A DNA stretch of 64,000 nt from Sorghum bicolor (taxonomy: Eukaryota; Streptophyta; Magnoliopsida; Poales; Poaceae): contig NC_012870.2 in the NCBI RefSeq assembly GCF_000003195.3, positions 21,878,501 through 21,942,500 of the forward strand, given 5' to 3'. Made by a program: the position numbers and the translations under genes. Of the stretch, positions 1-17,606 are shown in pieces. Position 1 is the first letter of the stretch; every line of letters begins with the position of its first letter. The notes beneath the pieces were generated by a model, which saw only the letters and a program-made list of their open reading frames with translations, was not told where the DNA came from and made no database searches.

Positions 1-1393
1 AATATTCATCTTAACTCCGTTTTGACCCATTCAAATTGCGTTGGATTCGTATTAATGAGCTCTACATGTTAGTAACATTGTTTTCTCAGTTTCAAACTTT
101 TTATTTTCGTAACCCTAATTAATTAATTGCTTTTCTATATAAAATTTTAGAAAAATCATAACTTCTCCGTTTTAGCTCCGATTTTTGTGATCTTTACGTC
201 TATGATATCGTAGCGATGCGTAGAATCATTTCACAAACTTTTCATACTGTTTTTATATGATTGCTGTATTGTTCTAATTGTAGCCTTGTTTGCTTCGTGT
301 ATGTTGTCTCCGATTGTTTGTGTGTTGATGATCGATGATCGAGTTTAGTCGGTGAACAATTCGTGGTGAACAAGAGTACTTCAGTGATCAAGATCTGAGC
401 CTTGGACAACTAGTGAGACCAGCAGGATAAGCAAGAGCAATTGGATTAAGGCAAGTATAGCATTTGGATTTTATTTCTGTGACCATGATCCTGTGACTAG
501 ATTAATATTAAGTAATAAATGATAAAAATGACTTTTTAGCCACTTGATGATTTATCTGTAAGTGATAACTGGGACAACAGTGCAACCATGAGGGCTATAA
601 TGGCTCTGGCTTTAGCTCAGTATGAAGACCTTTTCTAGCTTGTTAGAGGTTACCCGAAAGGGCGCTAGAGGGGCTGAACCGACACGGGTATAGTGCGAGC
701 CCCTGTCCCTATGTGTATAGGCTGCGCGTCATTGTGCCATTCAGAAGGGGGGTATCTATATCTGCTCGCGAAGGAAACCTTGCGGCCCTAACATGTTAGA
801 CGAACTTTTGAAAGGCTTCATAGTGATCTCTGCCGACCTTCTTTGGAAGTGGGTTAAGAGGCTGATCACCTCGGGCGAAAGGGTAAATCATGACTCATGG
901 GTAAAGATGTGCAACCTCTGCAGAGTGTTAAAAACTGGTATACTAGCCGTGCTCATGGTCAAGAGCGGCCTTGGGGATTCTTGCATCAACGGTGATGATT
1001 CTTGTGTGTTAAATATGCTCATTATTTATTATTTAATGCTCTACATTATTTATGTCACATTGATCATGAGATTGTGGGATATATACAATCTAGTTGCTAT
1101 ACTTGTGGAGTTCGACATGGACTCACTCTTGCTATTTCCCCCAAACCTCAGGAGAAGTTTAGGCTTGTGATCAACCAGTCAGTTGGATCCTGTTGAGTGA
1201 AGTTAATACCCGAAGTTTGGAGTTGTCTATCCGCTGTTTTCTATCAAAGGTTATCTCTTTTATACTAAGTACGTTATATAATTTATGCATTGTCTTTTGA
1301 TATTACCCCTTATTTGTATCTATATGTGAGATTTGCCTTTTAAAACTCGCATATGGTGTATATCTGGTTTTGTCCTTAAAATCGGGTATTACA
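1..1393 (+). repeat. 3' portion of an LTR (solo or 3' LTR), gypsy-like
   Basis: The segment ends in CGGGTATTACA at 1383-1393, the usual 3' terminus of grass LTRs that start TGTAATACCCG. The segment at 640-790 (gaaagggcgctagaggggct and following) resembles LTRs of Panicoid gypsy elements as I remember them. No primer-binding site follows position 1393, so this is a solo LTR or the 3' LTR of an element lying mostly left of the window. Small ORFs inside it (793-1170, 1002-1196) have no recognisable domain and I do not treat them as genes. The LTR start lies outside the window, so its length is unknown. Confidence 0.55.
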
Positions 1394-1963
1394 AAAATCC
1401 ACAATCACAAGTGTAAGCTCAAGTAATCCCCTCCTCTCATTCTCAAGAACAAATTCCAATTATAATCATTGATTTCATCTTGCATGTTGGAAAAAAATGA
1501 AATTGCTCCTACCAAATCTACCTCAAGGGGTATCATTCCAGTTCTAGTTTCTCATGAACATTTGATATACGTATAGCTTTTTTTGGTCTTTGTGACGCAT
1601 GTGTATTTTTGCTAGTATTGAAACATGTGCTTGGCCGCATCATGAAAAAAAAACTGGGGAAAAACAAGGGCATACGGTTCAGCGTCTCGACGCTCTGTTT
1701 ATGTACTAGATGTCCACCCCACGCGGTAAGCCGAGGTGCCCCAAGTGGTCAGTTAAAAAGAGAGCGGGTGGCGCGAATCACGAACAAATTAAAGCCGGAC
1801 ATTGTTTGTTCCCACCCGCCGGTTCGAGCATGCAAGGATCTAACTGGTAAAATGATCGAAGCAAGCATAGTGTAGGAGCATATGCGCAAGATGCCTAATG
1901 TACGTATGTACATACATTAAAACAAGCCTGACCGATCGATCCATGGATCGAGTACATATACGT
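1394..1963. other. Intergenic, 3' side of the USP gene; weak tRNA-like segment
   Basis: No gene is visible. Around 1735-1755 a stretch (tgccccaagtggtcagtt) resembles a tRNA A box, and 1821-1829 (ggttcgagc) resembles a B box, about 80 bases apart. That spacing is too wide for most tRNAs but possible for a tRNA-derived SINE. No clean cloverleaf was seen. The 88-residue plus-strand ORF at 1609-1875 spans this segment and has no recognisable domain. Confidence 0.25.
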
Positions 1964-2779
1964 TCATGCTAGGAGCCAGAAGTTTTTGTGGGTCTTTGTG
2001 TTGAGCAGGTATCCGGCATTCTGGCCCTTCTTCTGCACGCTTACGCACAGGCACTTGCTATGCTCGATCAAGAACTCCGCCGTGGTGTCGTGCCCGCGGC
2101 TCGACCCGCTCGGGCTCCTTAACCTGATCGATCGATGAGCAAATTAAGTTAAAGATCATTAGTAAATGTGCCTGCCTAATGAGGCCCCATGAATTAATGC
2201 GTGACTGTGGAGAACGTTGGTCGCAATGCAAGACGACGCAGCACGTACGTACCCGAGGAAGGACGACACGCGGCGCTGGCCAATGACGAGGACCTCGACG
2301 CCGCGTCGCTGGGACTCGGCGAGGATGGTCTGCGCCTTGGCTTCCCGGCCCTCGGTAGCGGGCTCGACGCGCTCCCCGTGCACCCGCGCGCGGGGGTACC
2401 GCGCCCTGCACGCGGCGCGCATCGCCTCCACGAAATCCACCGGATGAGGATCCGCGCCGCCGGCGCCCGAGCCACCACCTCCACCTAGGAGCGCGGCGAT
2501 CGGGGAACCGGTGCTCCCGCCAGACGAGGAGCGTGAGGGACCGGCGGCCCCGTTGTGGGGGTAGGGCATGTTGACGTGGAGGAGCATGATGTCATCGCCC
2601 TCGACAATGGCGTGGGAGAGCGCCCACTCCATCGCCGCTGTCGACTCGCGGCCGGGATCGGCGACGATCATCACCAGCCGGGGCTTGGCCGGCGCGGTGC
2701 CTGAGCCGCCGCCGCCGCCTCCTCGCCCGAGGTCGATCAGGGCCATGCTGCAGCCGCCGGCCGACGTCGCCGCATGCAT
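1964..2779 (-). CDS. Universal stress protein (USP) domain protein, two exons
   Basis: Exon 1 is 2779-2253 and exon 2 is 2117-1964 (stop TGA); the intron 2252-2118 starts GTACGT and ends AAG. Joining gives 226 residues, or 215 if the in-frame Met at 2746 (MALIDLGRG) is used. I cannot decide between the two starts; the second fits the family better. The USP fold is shown by KPRLVMIVADPGRESTAAM near the N-terminus, ALSHAIVEGDDIMLLHV, EVLVIGQRRVSSFLG, and the C-terminal exon with EFLIEHSKCLCVSVQKK and NTKTHKNFWLLA, a hallmark ending of grass USP-like proteins. The ATP-binding G-2X-G-9X-G(S/T) motif is not obvious, so this is probably a non-ATP-binding plant USP. A long Gly/Ser-rich loop (about residues 81-110) separates the N-terminal half from the rest. 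Stress signalling is the family's general role; nothing here gives a specific function. Confidence 0.85.
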
Positions 2780-3697
2780 GCACGCACGCAGCCTCGCCGG
2801 CCTGGCTTAACGGGAGAGAAGCTTTTCGGGGATGGTGCGTTGTTTGCCAAGTTTGGGGAAGATGGGAAGAAGCTTTTCAGGACCACCATGCTGCATGCCG
2901 CGTGCTCGGATAATGCTGCAAATGCAGCGGTTGCTTGAAGGGAAAAAACTTGGGTGGGCGATGGGCTCTCCATGCCTTGCGTGCACCCCCCACCTCGATG
3001 CTTGCCGCGTGGACACGCTCTTCATCCTAGGACAGCAGCAAAGGACGCGGCCATCTAATTCCCATCGGCTCCATCGGCAGCCGGCTCGGCTCCAAATCGA
3101 ATCAGTGCTCCCATTCCACGCCCCAGCCGCCGCACTTCCTGCTCGCAACGAGCGCCTCTCCAGCTGCCGCCGCGCTCGTCGGAGACGCTCTTCCGGCGCC
3201 GCCGCAGTCCTGTCTCCCGCCCCTCCCTGGTCCCGACTACCGATGCCTCCCCTATCGCCGACGTCATCCCGGCAGGAGCCCTCGCCGTCGGGAACTGCTC
3301 TGCCTCGCCTCCGCCTCCCCACCGCCGGAGCACCCCCGCCTGCTCTCTTCGCCGGCTGCGCGGCGCGGTCCGTGGGGCATTCCGGGGAGGAGCTCCATGG
3401 ATGTGGTAGTTGGGGTGTGCAACCGAGCCTAGGGCTACATGTGCCAGCGGCGGCGGACTCATAAGAGACGAAACGAAGACTTCGAGTGTCTAAATTTTGA
3501 GCCGATGGAAGTGAACCCGAGCCGTCGTTCGTTTGGTGCCGGCTGACTTCGAGACGAAGGAATCGTGAAGCGAGTCGACGACATCTATTCCCAGTACTTC
3601 CCTATTCCCACGGCCGTCTGATGCAAGGCAGGTCAGGGGGCGCATCTGGGAGGCAATGAGCCCAGAGTCCACCCAAGTTTTTTCCGCTTGAAGCGGC
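2780..3697. other. GC-rich region upstream of the USP gene, no supported gene
   Basis: High GC (strongest at about 3060-3450) opens long ORFs on both strands (2832-3464 plus, 2807-3322 minus), but none has a recognisable domain and they overlap antisense to each other. The base composition and position fit a promoter/5' UTR of the minus-strand USP gene, or an exon-derived fragment captured by a transposon. No terminal inverted repeats were identified around it. From about 3460 the sequence becomes ordinary intergenic DNA leading to the TIR element at 3701. Confidence 0.3.
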
Positions 3698-3700
3698 TTA

Positions 3701-4395
3701 AGGCACGTACAACGGGAGTTTTGAGCTGTCTGTGTCCAGAAAATTTTATAAAAAAGTCCCTCACAAGCGATTGACAGCATAGGGTCGTCGTCTCACGAGA
3801 CGCCGGCTTCGGCCCGTGCTCCGAGGAATGAAGGACGCACTAATGGATCTCGTGTGGGTGAGGTTTGCTAGCATCTTGTCCTCTTCTAAAGAATACATAA
3901 ATTTACTAAAACTTATAAAATCCATATAAAATCAAATTTAAATCCAAAAATTATGATTCAAATTTTGTTAGATTCCATCTGGCCAGAACTACAAAACATG
4001 TTATATCTTGAAGACTCTATGTATATTTTATTTTGTGGAATTGTTAAAAAAACTATTTTTTCAATAAAATTTTAAAAATTACATTAACCTACTCGTATTA
4101 GTATTGCGACACTATGGGGAAAAATATTCATGATTGATTATGTTGCCAAAATTACTAGTCTAACAATATTGTATTAAGTATATTCAACTTAATTATGCTT
4201 GATATGTTTCGTATTAAGTAGCAATACACTAGTATACAAGGATCATATTCATATTTAATCATGACTACATACAAGTATTAAACAACTTATAGACGGTTAA
4301 ATAGACAACCCATTGTACAAGCTGTCTATTTAGCTGTCTGTGCGTGAGTTTCAAAAACTTACAGACAGCCTGCTGTCTGTGGGTTGTACATGCCC
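3701..4395. mobile_element. PIF/Harbinger-like MITE with TTA target duplication
   Basis: The left end AGGCACGTACAAC (3701-3713) and the right end GTTGTACATGCCC (4383-4395) are inverted repeats matching at 11 of 13 positions. They are flanked by TTA at 3698-3700 and 4396-4398, the typical Harbinger/Tourist target site. Related CTGTCTG words lie just inside both ends (about 3725 and 4370). The interior is AT-rich without coding capacity, so the element is non-autonomous. Length is 695 bases. Confidence 0.7.
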
Positions 4396-4413
4396 TTAGC
4401 GGGAGACGCGCCC

Positions 4414-4593
4414 GCGCGGGGTAAACGGCCTAGACCGTTAAACGCCGAAGCCTATATAGTGGGACGACGTTTCTGTTTAATCACCTATTTAGCCTGTTTA
4501 ATTTACTGTTTAGTCTATTTAATAGACTGTTTAGCCTAAATAATGGCTAAACGGTAGGTAACCGACTATTTACCGTTTTTTAGAGAACACTAG
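4414..4593. mobile_element. MITE with repeated TTTAGCC/TTTAACGG-type motifs (copy 1)
   Basis: The segment starts ggtaaacggcctagaccgtt and ends ctatttaccgttttt. It is packed with short motifs (gtttagcc, gtttaat, ctaaacgg) in both orientations. A second diverged copy in inverted orientation lies at 12825-13014, showing this is a repeat family. The motif clusters resemble hAT-type non-autonomous elements, but I could not define a clean 8-bp target duplication here. Confidence 0.5.
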
Positions 4594-4710
4594 GTATAAC
4601 ATGGTTAATTATCACTTTTCGGGACATGCTTTTCTCCAACATCGAATCCAACCATGAGAGATTGATTGGGGCCATTCCTAACTCACGTTTTAACTGATGT
4701 GGTAAAGCCG

Positions 4711-5252
4711 GCCCTGTTTGGATCTCATCTTCTAAAATTTAGAGGGTGTTTAGTTTTCCTTCTATTCTAAAAATTTTTGGCTTTTGGTTCATTATTTTGC
4801 ATAATAGAACTAAATATTATGCAAATTTTTTGACAAAAAAATGGTTATTCTTCATTTTAGATTTTGGCTTCAAGAGACCAAAAAAGCCCAAAAAAACTCA
4901 AGAGACCCTCATGAGGGTAATAAATTTTGCATTTTAGATGGAAGTAAACATAATCTTAAAAATTTTGTCATTTTTGCATTTCATCATTCCAAAGTAGTTG
5001 GTATTTTGTAGTTTAGATTTTATGGAGAACTAAACACCCAGCTAACTAATATTTAGATTACTTTATCTTTTCATACACTAAACAGAAGGTCTAAACTCTA
5101 AAATGTTGTCTAAAATTCAGCTAACCTCAAAAAAATAGACCACATAGGTAAGTTCAAGTGGTCTAAATGTTTTTTTAAAAAAATGATATAAAGTTTTAGT
5201 CTCAACTTTAGCCAACTAAAGTTTTGATTAGAGAATCAAACAGGTTCTAAAG
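4711..5252. mobile_element. Tourist-like MITE split by a second MITE
   Basis: The outer ends are imperfect inverted repeats: gccctgtttggatctc near 4711 and gagaatcaaacaggttct near 5235-5252. The interior is interrupted by a separate element at 4744-5039. If that insert is removed, the flanks (ctaaaatttaga / gctaactaatatttaga) join into one AT-rich MITE of about 250 bases. No coding sequence. Confidence 0.5.
4744..5039. mobile_element. MITE with TIR GGGTGTTTAGTT, nested in the 4711-5252 element
   Basis: The left end GGGTGTTTAGTT (4744-4755) and right end AACTAAACACCC (5028-5039) are perfect 12-base inverted repeats. The 296-base interior is AT-rich. A 63-residue plus-strand ORF at 4746-4937 has no recognisable domain and is not a gene. 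Confidence 0.6.
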
Positions 5253-5298
5253 CCAGCCACAACACATGTTGTCACTATAATTGGCTTCCGCTTAAAAT

Positions 5299-5628
5299 GT
5301 GTTTGGATGCAGGAGCTAGAGTTTAGGAGGTTTTTGGATAAGGTACCGCATGGGGTATTCAGATAGTAATAAAAAAATAAATTATAGAAGTTCTCAGTAA
5401 TCCACGAGATGAATTTATTAAACCTAATTAATCCATCATTAGCACATATTTATTTTAACACTATATTACCAAATCATGGACTAATTAGGCTTAATTGATT
5501 CGTCTTGCAAATTACTAGTATCAGTCTATGCATTTAGTTTTATAATAAATAGTCTATATTTAATACTCCATACATATATCTAAACATCCACGGTGACTAA
5601 AGTTGGAGATGGAACCAAACACTCTCTA
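5299..5628. mobile_element. MITE with GTGTTTGG-type terminal repeats
   Basis: The left end (gtgtttggatgcaggagcta) and right end (ggagatggaaccaaacac) form imperfect inverted repeats. The interior contains attaggcttaattgattcgt, a phrase common to a widespread grass MITE family also seen at 56085-56463. No coding capacity. Confidence 0.55.
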
Positions 5629-5639
5629 AGCTGAAGTTT

Positions 5640-6543
5640 ATTCCTCTCACAACGTGCATGCTAATGTTCTAATGCCAAAAAAGGCGACTTTATTTTTGTC
5701 AGAACCTCTTTTAGTCCTTCCCTATCAGCTGTGTATGATAGGGTCATAACACCATGTATCACAACGCATAGCAGAGCAAGTCCTTAAACACTACACTACA
5801 ACCATAAAACAGCGATTGCTTTGGGGTTGTTAAAAGGTCTATACAATGATGGATAGTCAGTTGTTAAATCTTATAGCGACGGACTCCTATTGTTGCTACC
5901 AAAGGCATCGCTATAAGTTGGCATGGTCCCAAAGTCCAATTGCCTTGTGATATGGCCACATTAGATTCAATGCTAGTGCTGGCATGGTGGATTTTGGATC
6001 GTGGGTGTGCGATGGCAGTAGATTAGGGACTTAGAAAGTTGTTGTTTTTAGTTCAATGATCTAGATGGGAATTGTTTAAAAGTTTATATGCCCAACGTGC
6101 ATTTTACTCTAATGAAAAATAACACCAAAAATCTATTTTGTTTGACTTTTTCATGATTAAAATATGCTTATCTTTTTAGGATGATGGGAGTATATATTGT
6201 GTGTGTATGTATGCTTATCTTTTTCATGAATTATATAGTATCTGAACTCAAATACTATATAATTCATGATTTTAGCGGTCGTTCCAGTTCTTCTCTTTCG
6301 ACGTGTACATTAGACAGCACTCTGCATTTGACACGTATCGAAGCAAACATGGATATATCAGAACCACACACCCAAACTCACAGTACATATGTTTTTTTAA
6401 AAAAAATAATGAACTCATGACAGTATATATTGTTGTTTATATGTGATCATCATACACAAACAAACACACACACACACACGGGGCAGTCACAGTCACAGAT
6501 ACAAACGACTTAGGCATTGGTTGTTTCGTCTGGGGATCGGATC
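5640..6543. other. Intergenic, 3' side of the GDSL gene, with a CACTA-like fragment
   Basis: At about 5791 cactacactacaaccataaa resembles a CACTA terminus, followed by subterminal phrases (tatagcgacgg near 5873; gcatcgctataag near 5908). No matching right end was found, so it is at best a truncated CACTA copy. The rest, including an ORF at 6181-6420, shows no recognisable coding sequence. A short CA repeat lies at about 6457-6478. Confidence 0.35.
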
Positions 6544-6544
6544 A

Positions 6545-7426
6545 TCAGGCCTCTATCTTGTCCAATGTGGCGTCCATCTGGAGGACGGTGCTGAGGTTCA
6601 TGGGGCTGACGTAGTCGAGCGAGCCGGACATGAACTGGCTGACGATGAATCGGTTGGCGCGTTCCGTGGGGTGGTAGGCGTCCCAGAAGACGTACTTGCT
6701 CCGGTCGGGGCAGAGGTTGGACGCCGGCGTGCACAGCCCCAGCCCGTTGTGGGGGCCCTGGCCGCAGCACGCCTCCTTGGCCGTGGCGAAGCCGAACGCG
6801 GCCGGGTCGCTGACGAAGTCGAAGTGGACGCGGAACGCGTTGGCCGCGATGAAGGTGCCGGCGCCGAACCGCGCGTTGAGCTGGTCCAGGACGCGCGCCA
6901 GCTGCGGGTTGAAGAGCGACGCCGCGCGCATCAGCTCCGCGGCGCACTCGCCGTTGCGGCTGCGCTGCGCCAGGATCGCCGGCGCGCACCCGAGAGGACC
7001 CGTGCCCGTCACCAGCACGCGGCGGCAACCCATCGCGTACAGCCTCTGCATGCAGGTTTGCCGATCATAACGTACTATATATATATGCTATAGTACATAT
7101 GCAGGCAGTCAGAGATCGAGATGGATCGAGTGCGTACGATGAGTATCTTCTTGTACTCGGAGATGATGTAGCGTACGTAGTCCGGCAGCGAGAACTGGCG
7201 GGAGCGCAGCGAGAAAGGGACGAGGTAGTAGTTGTTGACGAAGTCGTTGCCGCCGAGCGTGATGAGCACCAGCGAGCGGCGCACCATCTGCCGCGCCCGG
7301 GCCGCGCCCACCAGCGCGCGCAGCTTGCCCTGGTACTCGCCGAAGTGCTGCAGCTGCCGGCTCATCCTGATGATGTTCACCTGCATATATGCATGCGTGC
7401 GTGTGCAACCACCTCAAATCAAACAT

Positions 7427-7477
<51 letters not shown>

Positions 7478-8067
7478 CCTGATCCATGCCGTGTATAGCG
7501 GCCGTGTGCATGGATATCATGCTTCATGCGCAAGGACGACGAGCAGCATATATATACTCACGAACTGGAAGCCAGTGTCGTTGAGGATCCCCACGCCGGC
7601 TGACGCGAAGTTGGCGCCGACGAGCAGCTTCTGGCCGCGGAGCTCGGGGCTCAGGTACGGCAGCGTGGGCTCGGCGCCGAGGTGCTCGCCTGCATGCATG
7701 ACAGTCGTCGTTAATTAGCGCGCGCGTACGTGGTGTGTGACAGCAGAGCACCACATACGAGAGAGATCGAGAAGCCGGCGGCCGTACTGATGATGTCGGG
7801 GATGTTTTTGCCGTTGGAGAAGCGCCCCGTGGGGCGGTGCGTCGGGTAGTCGATCCCATACGGCGGCGAGTCGGCGCGCGCCGTGGTCATGAGGTAGTTG
7901 TTGTTGCCGTTGTCCACCAGCGAGTCGCCGAAGACGAAGAAGGCGCGCGCGCACTCCGACGGCCTCGCCAGCATGCCCAGGGCCACCAGCACGGCCGCCA
8001 GCAAGGACCAGGAGGCGCTGCTCCTGCTCATCGATCGGTCCTTGGAGTAGGTGAAGCGTTCAACCAT
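6545..8067 (-). CDS. GDSL esterase/lipase (SGNH hydrolase), four exons
   Basis: Exons are 8067-7788, 7689-7562, 7380-7138 and 7045-6545 (stop TGA at the low end). All introns are GT-AG and phases close, giving 383 residues, normal for the family. A hydrophobic signal peptide (about residues 18-38; cleavage probably after SECA) suggests secretion. The catalytic Ser is in [11 protein letters not shown] (Ser49). The GANFASAG block is in exon 2, [10 protein letters not shown] (Asn181) in exon 3, and the Asp-His pair in [12 protein letters not shown] (Asp339, His342) in exon 4, so all catalytic residues are present. Plant GDSL enzymes hydrolyse acyl esters in the apoplast; the substrate cannot be told here. 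An alternative start (MSRSSASW at 8031) also keeps the signal peptide. A TATA box lies about 60 bases upstream of 8067. Intron 2 carries a CA/TA microsatellite. Confidence 0.93.
7427..7476. repeat. Compound (CA)n(TA)n microsatellite in GDSL intron 2
   Basis: A CA run (about 7427-7444) passes directly into a TA run (to about 7476). It lies wholly within the intron between GDSL exons 2 and 3, so length changes would not alter the protein. Confidence 0.9.
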
Positions 8068-8128
8068 GGCTTTCTGCTCGCTTCATGCGCAACGCCACTA
8101 CCTGCAGGCTGCTGCAGCTCCAGGGCTG

Positions 8129-8136
8129 TTTATATA
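8129..8136 (-). promoter_or_regulatory. TATA box of the GDSL gene
   Basis: On the minus strand the octamer reads TATATAAA. It lies about 62 bases upstream of the 8067 start codon, which would place transcription start near 8100 and leave a short 5' leader. The position fits the gene and supports a start at 8067 or 8031. Confidence 0.6.
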
Positions 8137-8528
8137 GCTAGTAGCATTGGCATTGCCTCATGGCCTCATGATGGGCAGCAGAATGGTCGCATCTGATGGG
8201 ACGTTATTAATCGAGCCACAATCTTAGATGCTAATCGAGCCACAATCTTAATTAGATGCATGCGCGCCACCGCATGATACTTCATTCATAAACCTCCAAA
8301 GCTGCTGCTTGCACGATCCTGCGTACACTCTACCTTTCCCGATCAGTCCATCATCAGCGTTAACGTGGTTGTTTTATTGGTTGTATCTAAGGTAACGGAA
8401 AAGTAAATGAAATAAAACTACTTTTGTTACCGGCGGGAGATAATTTGAACTACTAGTTCCCATTTACATTTGTGTTACTGTGCAAGAACCAAACAGCACG
8501 TAAGTTGTACTCGTATGCAATCACACAT

Positions 8529-8791
8529 ACTCTCTCCCTATAGAATTTAGATGTTGTTTTGGATAAAGTTTGGATCGAACATTATATTATAAATCATCAA
8601 TAACTTTTAAATTATTGAGTTTGTAAATGTGAAAATTATATGAATAGATTTATCTTTAAAAAAATACTTTCATAAAAGTATACATATATCATTTTTTTAA
8701 ATATTTTATAAAAATAAGATGTTAAAGTTGTGTTTTGGAGACCGTGTCGCTGTCCTAAACGACATCTAAATCCTATACGAATGGAATATAT
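8529..8791. mobile_element. Stowaway-like TIR element, diverged
   Basis: The left end ctctctccctatagaattta and the region ending near 8791 (gacatctaaatcctatacga) are inverted matches that include ATTTAGATGT(T/C)GTTT. The interior is AT-rich. An overlapping minus-strand ORF (8636-8860) has no domain. Ends are approximate. Confidence 0.45.
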
Positions 8792-9284
8792 ATATAATTC
8801 AGGATTATTTAAGATCGATAATTTCACTCGGAACTTGTGGATTAGAATGCCATCACTCACATTTTTTTATGGAATATAGCAGCTATTTATTTCTACCGTT
8901 GCTTCTTTCAGCATTTTTACTTCTTTTTAATAAAATACATGTGAAGACGTGTTAAAAAAAACTTTGGTACTTGCATCTCCTATATATGTCTTTTGACCAT
9001 GAGATGTGACCGTGGAACAACCCCGTACTACGCACAAATAACCAACTTAATCTCGTGTTTAGCTAAGCATGTTCGTTGATCTGAAAAATCATAGCCGAAA
9101 GTATTGTTCGTAGATTTATTATGAAAGAAAAATACTACTAGCTAGAAAAAAATACGACTTATAAAACAAACAAACGGATATATCCCTCGTACGACCCCTC
9201 ATTAACCTCCGATTGTTTTGTGGTCAGCAGTGATGAGCTTACAAGCGTTAAAGAGAAAGGCCGCAAGATAGGTCGAGGTCCTTA

Positions 9285-9571
9285 GAGCATCTCCAAGAGA
9301 CTCTCTATATTCTTCCTAAATGCTAGAAATAGAGATTTTGGTGAAAAACTACCCTCCAACAGCTTCTCTAAATGGTCATCTAAATATAGCCATTGTCTAT
9401 TCCGGATTTTTCGCTAGCCAAATATAGAAGATGAGAATGACTCTCTAGAGTGTGCATGAGATTTAGCAAAACTGTTGGAGAGTGAAAAAATATAGAAAGC
9501 GATTTTTATGTAAATGACTCTCCAAATGATGATTTAGAAAGTGAGATTTAGAAAAGCTCTTGGAGATGCTC
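9285..9571. mobile_element. Tourist-like MITE, perfect 15-bp TIR, TSD TTA
   Basis: GAGCATCTCCAAGAG (9285-9299) and its exact complement CTCTTGGAGATGCTC (9557-9571) bound the element. The direct repeat TTA occurs at 9282-9284 and 9572-9574. Perfect inverted repeats and an intact target duplication suggest a comparatively recent insertion. The 287-base interior has no coding capacity. Confidence 0.85.
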
Positions 9572-9574
9572 TTA

Positions 9575-11369
9575 AATTAAATACTTGCCAGTTCCGGCAG
9601 TACAGACGAGTTAGTTACTCCAGCTTTATCCCCTTAATTTCATTCAGAACACAGAGGGCTTGAGTTCATTGAAAGTGGAAGCACTGCACCACCTGAAGAC
9701 TGACGGTGCGCTTTCCAAATCCAAGAAGGAAAAGTACGTCGTCACCAGGCGCAAATGGACCAAAGCTGTGATTTTTCATCGGCTTCTCTGGAACTTCATT
9801 TTATACTCTGCCCTGCCCCCGGTCGCCGGCGAGGCAGAATGAATGGATCTGGCACGTTGTTGTTGGTGCCATCCATGTATCAGATTCAGATTGGCCCAAA
9901 TCTAGACGTCCTATAGTACTTGCTAGAGCTGATGAATATTATATAATGCGGCTCGCACCTCAAAAGTGGATGGTGTGAGCATGTCTTGTCGTATTCCTGC
10001 ATCTCCCAATCTCCCATTTCCCCGAGAAGAGAGGTCTTGAGACGACGGGCATCGGGACATCCGAGCCAGTCAGCCATGCGTGCGTGATCGATCGACAATT
10101 GGGCATCCGCGGCCCAGCCTTTTTTTTTTTTGTGTGTGTTTATTCGGAGCAGCTGCTATACCCGGCACAGGCTCGGGAAGGGGTTTTGCGTCCACTGCAC
10201 CGTGGGCGAACGGAACTGTACAAACCACGCTGCGGCGTAAGTGTAACCCTGTAGACGGCCAGGCCAGGAAGTACTGACGCCTGTCGTAGTGTCGTTCATG
10301 GGCATGGCAACTCAATTTTCAGGCCACTCATTTGCGCGCATAGCGTAGGGACATGATCGAACAGGGAAATGGGAGACGTCGCGTTTGCCTCTAACCACTT
10401 CGTTTGCCCGCCGCTGCCTACTTGAACCTGATGCCAATTCGAGACGTCGCGTCGCCGACCGGCCGTGACAGCAACACGGTAGCCGCAGCAAGTTAGCCGC
10501 ATCAGCAGCAGAGATGATCCAGCTAGTTTGGAGACTACTAGAGCCGTAGTTCCTCCTGCTCGTGGAACTGTAGCACATTGTTGTGCAGCGGCGCCGGTCT
10601 CGTCTCGTCTACAGTGGATGATTAGGGATGAAAAGTGGCAGAGCCGAAATCATCCACTTTTGAGCTGCATGTGTACAAACCTTAACTCGTACAATACCAG
10701 GGCCTCTTACATACTCCAATGCACAATATATTTTTCTTATCAACAAAATAAAACCTTATTTTAAAAAAATGCATGTCATGTTCCTCTTCTCCATAGAATA
10801 GGCCTTTCTTTCTCTCCATCCTTTCTTCCTCTCCATCCCGTGTGCCATCGAGGTAGCGGTAATCTTTGTTATGCAGATGCATGTAACTAGCGGTAATCTT
10901 TGCTATGCTGATGCACTCTACCAAGTCTAATGACATTGACCTTGTACATGTAGCTCCAAGCTGATCTCTCATCCAGCTTGAAGCTGCTAAATCCGACGTG
11001 TCCGACTATTGGATTGTACTCTAGCAAAGAAGCACAAGATCCGGCCTACACTGACAAAACAGAACGGCAATCTGATTTTACCTCAGCCAAAAAATGTAAT
11101 AATCAGACTACTGTTTGTTCGGCACAAGGTGTCTGAATCCAATCTTGATCTACAGCTTCAGATCTCAAAGAACCTACTGTTCATATATTTATTATTCCCA
11201 CACTATAGCTCCGTTTGGAGCTATTGAGAGGTCCTACGTCCGCAGACTCAAAATTGTATCCGCCTGACAACCAACTCATCATCGACCAAAATACAGTAAA
11301 GATGAACTTGCACCGCCAAAAACGGAAAAAAAAAGTCCCTGCTTTGATGTGTATCATGGGTGTGATGTC
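9575..11369. other. Intergenic between GDSL and CPN60 genes
   Basis: I see no supported gene. Short ORFs (for example 9660-9842 plus, 10070-10315 minus, 10528-10764 plus) lack recognisable domains and codon patterns. A T12 tract followed by GT repeats lies at about 10119-10139. The last few hundred bases (to 11369) should contain the 3' UTR of the minus-strand CPN60 gene. Confidence 0.5.
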
Positions 11370-17201
<5,832 letters not shown>

Positions 17202-17606
17202 GACTGCGGAAGGAGGCGCGGGGACCGAGGCTGTGGTCGGCGAGAGCTTTGGGTGGTGCGGAAGAACGGAGGCGGCGGAGAGTTTGCTTCGTTTCTTTCT
17301 TGCGGAGGGGGAAAGGACGCGAGGCGCCGAGGAGGTGGGGGACGGGTGGATTTTAGAGACAGCGCGGGCGAGACTAATGGAGGGTGCGCGGCGGCTCTAG
17401 AAGCATCCACTAGGGTTTAGGGTTTTACTGGTGGTTGCTTGTTGGTCGCCTTTGCGGCGGGGTGCGGGCGCGGCAGCCTGTTGTCCAACTGGGCTTTGGT
17501 ATTTCTGGGCTGCGGCCCGCCATCCGGCGGTGCGATGTAGGCTGCCCATGAAATCTGAATATCTCGGCGTACCCAACGTGCATGCCCTTCTCCAAACTTT
17601 AATTGA
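17202..17606 (-). promoter_or_regulatory. 5' leader and promoter region of CPN60
   Basis: GC-rich sequence directly upstream of the CPN60 start codon at 17201, expected to hold the 5' UTR and core promoter. No clear TATA box was identified. ORFs here (plus and minus) are by-products of high GC. Confidence 0.4.

Noticed and set aside
2807..3464. Overlapping ORFs of 171 and 210 residues on opposite strands upstream of the USP gene
   Set aside because: They overlap antisense in GC-rich DNA, lack domains and splice context, and look like composition artefacts.
6443..7093. 216-residue plus-strand ORF antisense to GDSL exon 4
   Set aside because: GC-rich third positions on the coding strand open the antisense frame. 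The minus strand gives a full GDSL enzyme with its catalytic residues.
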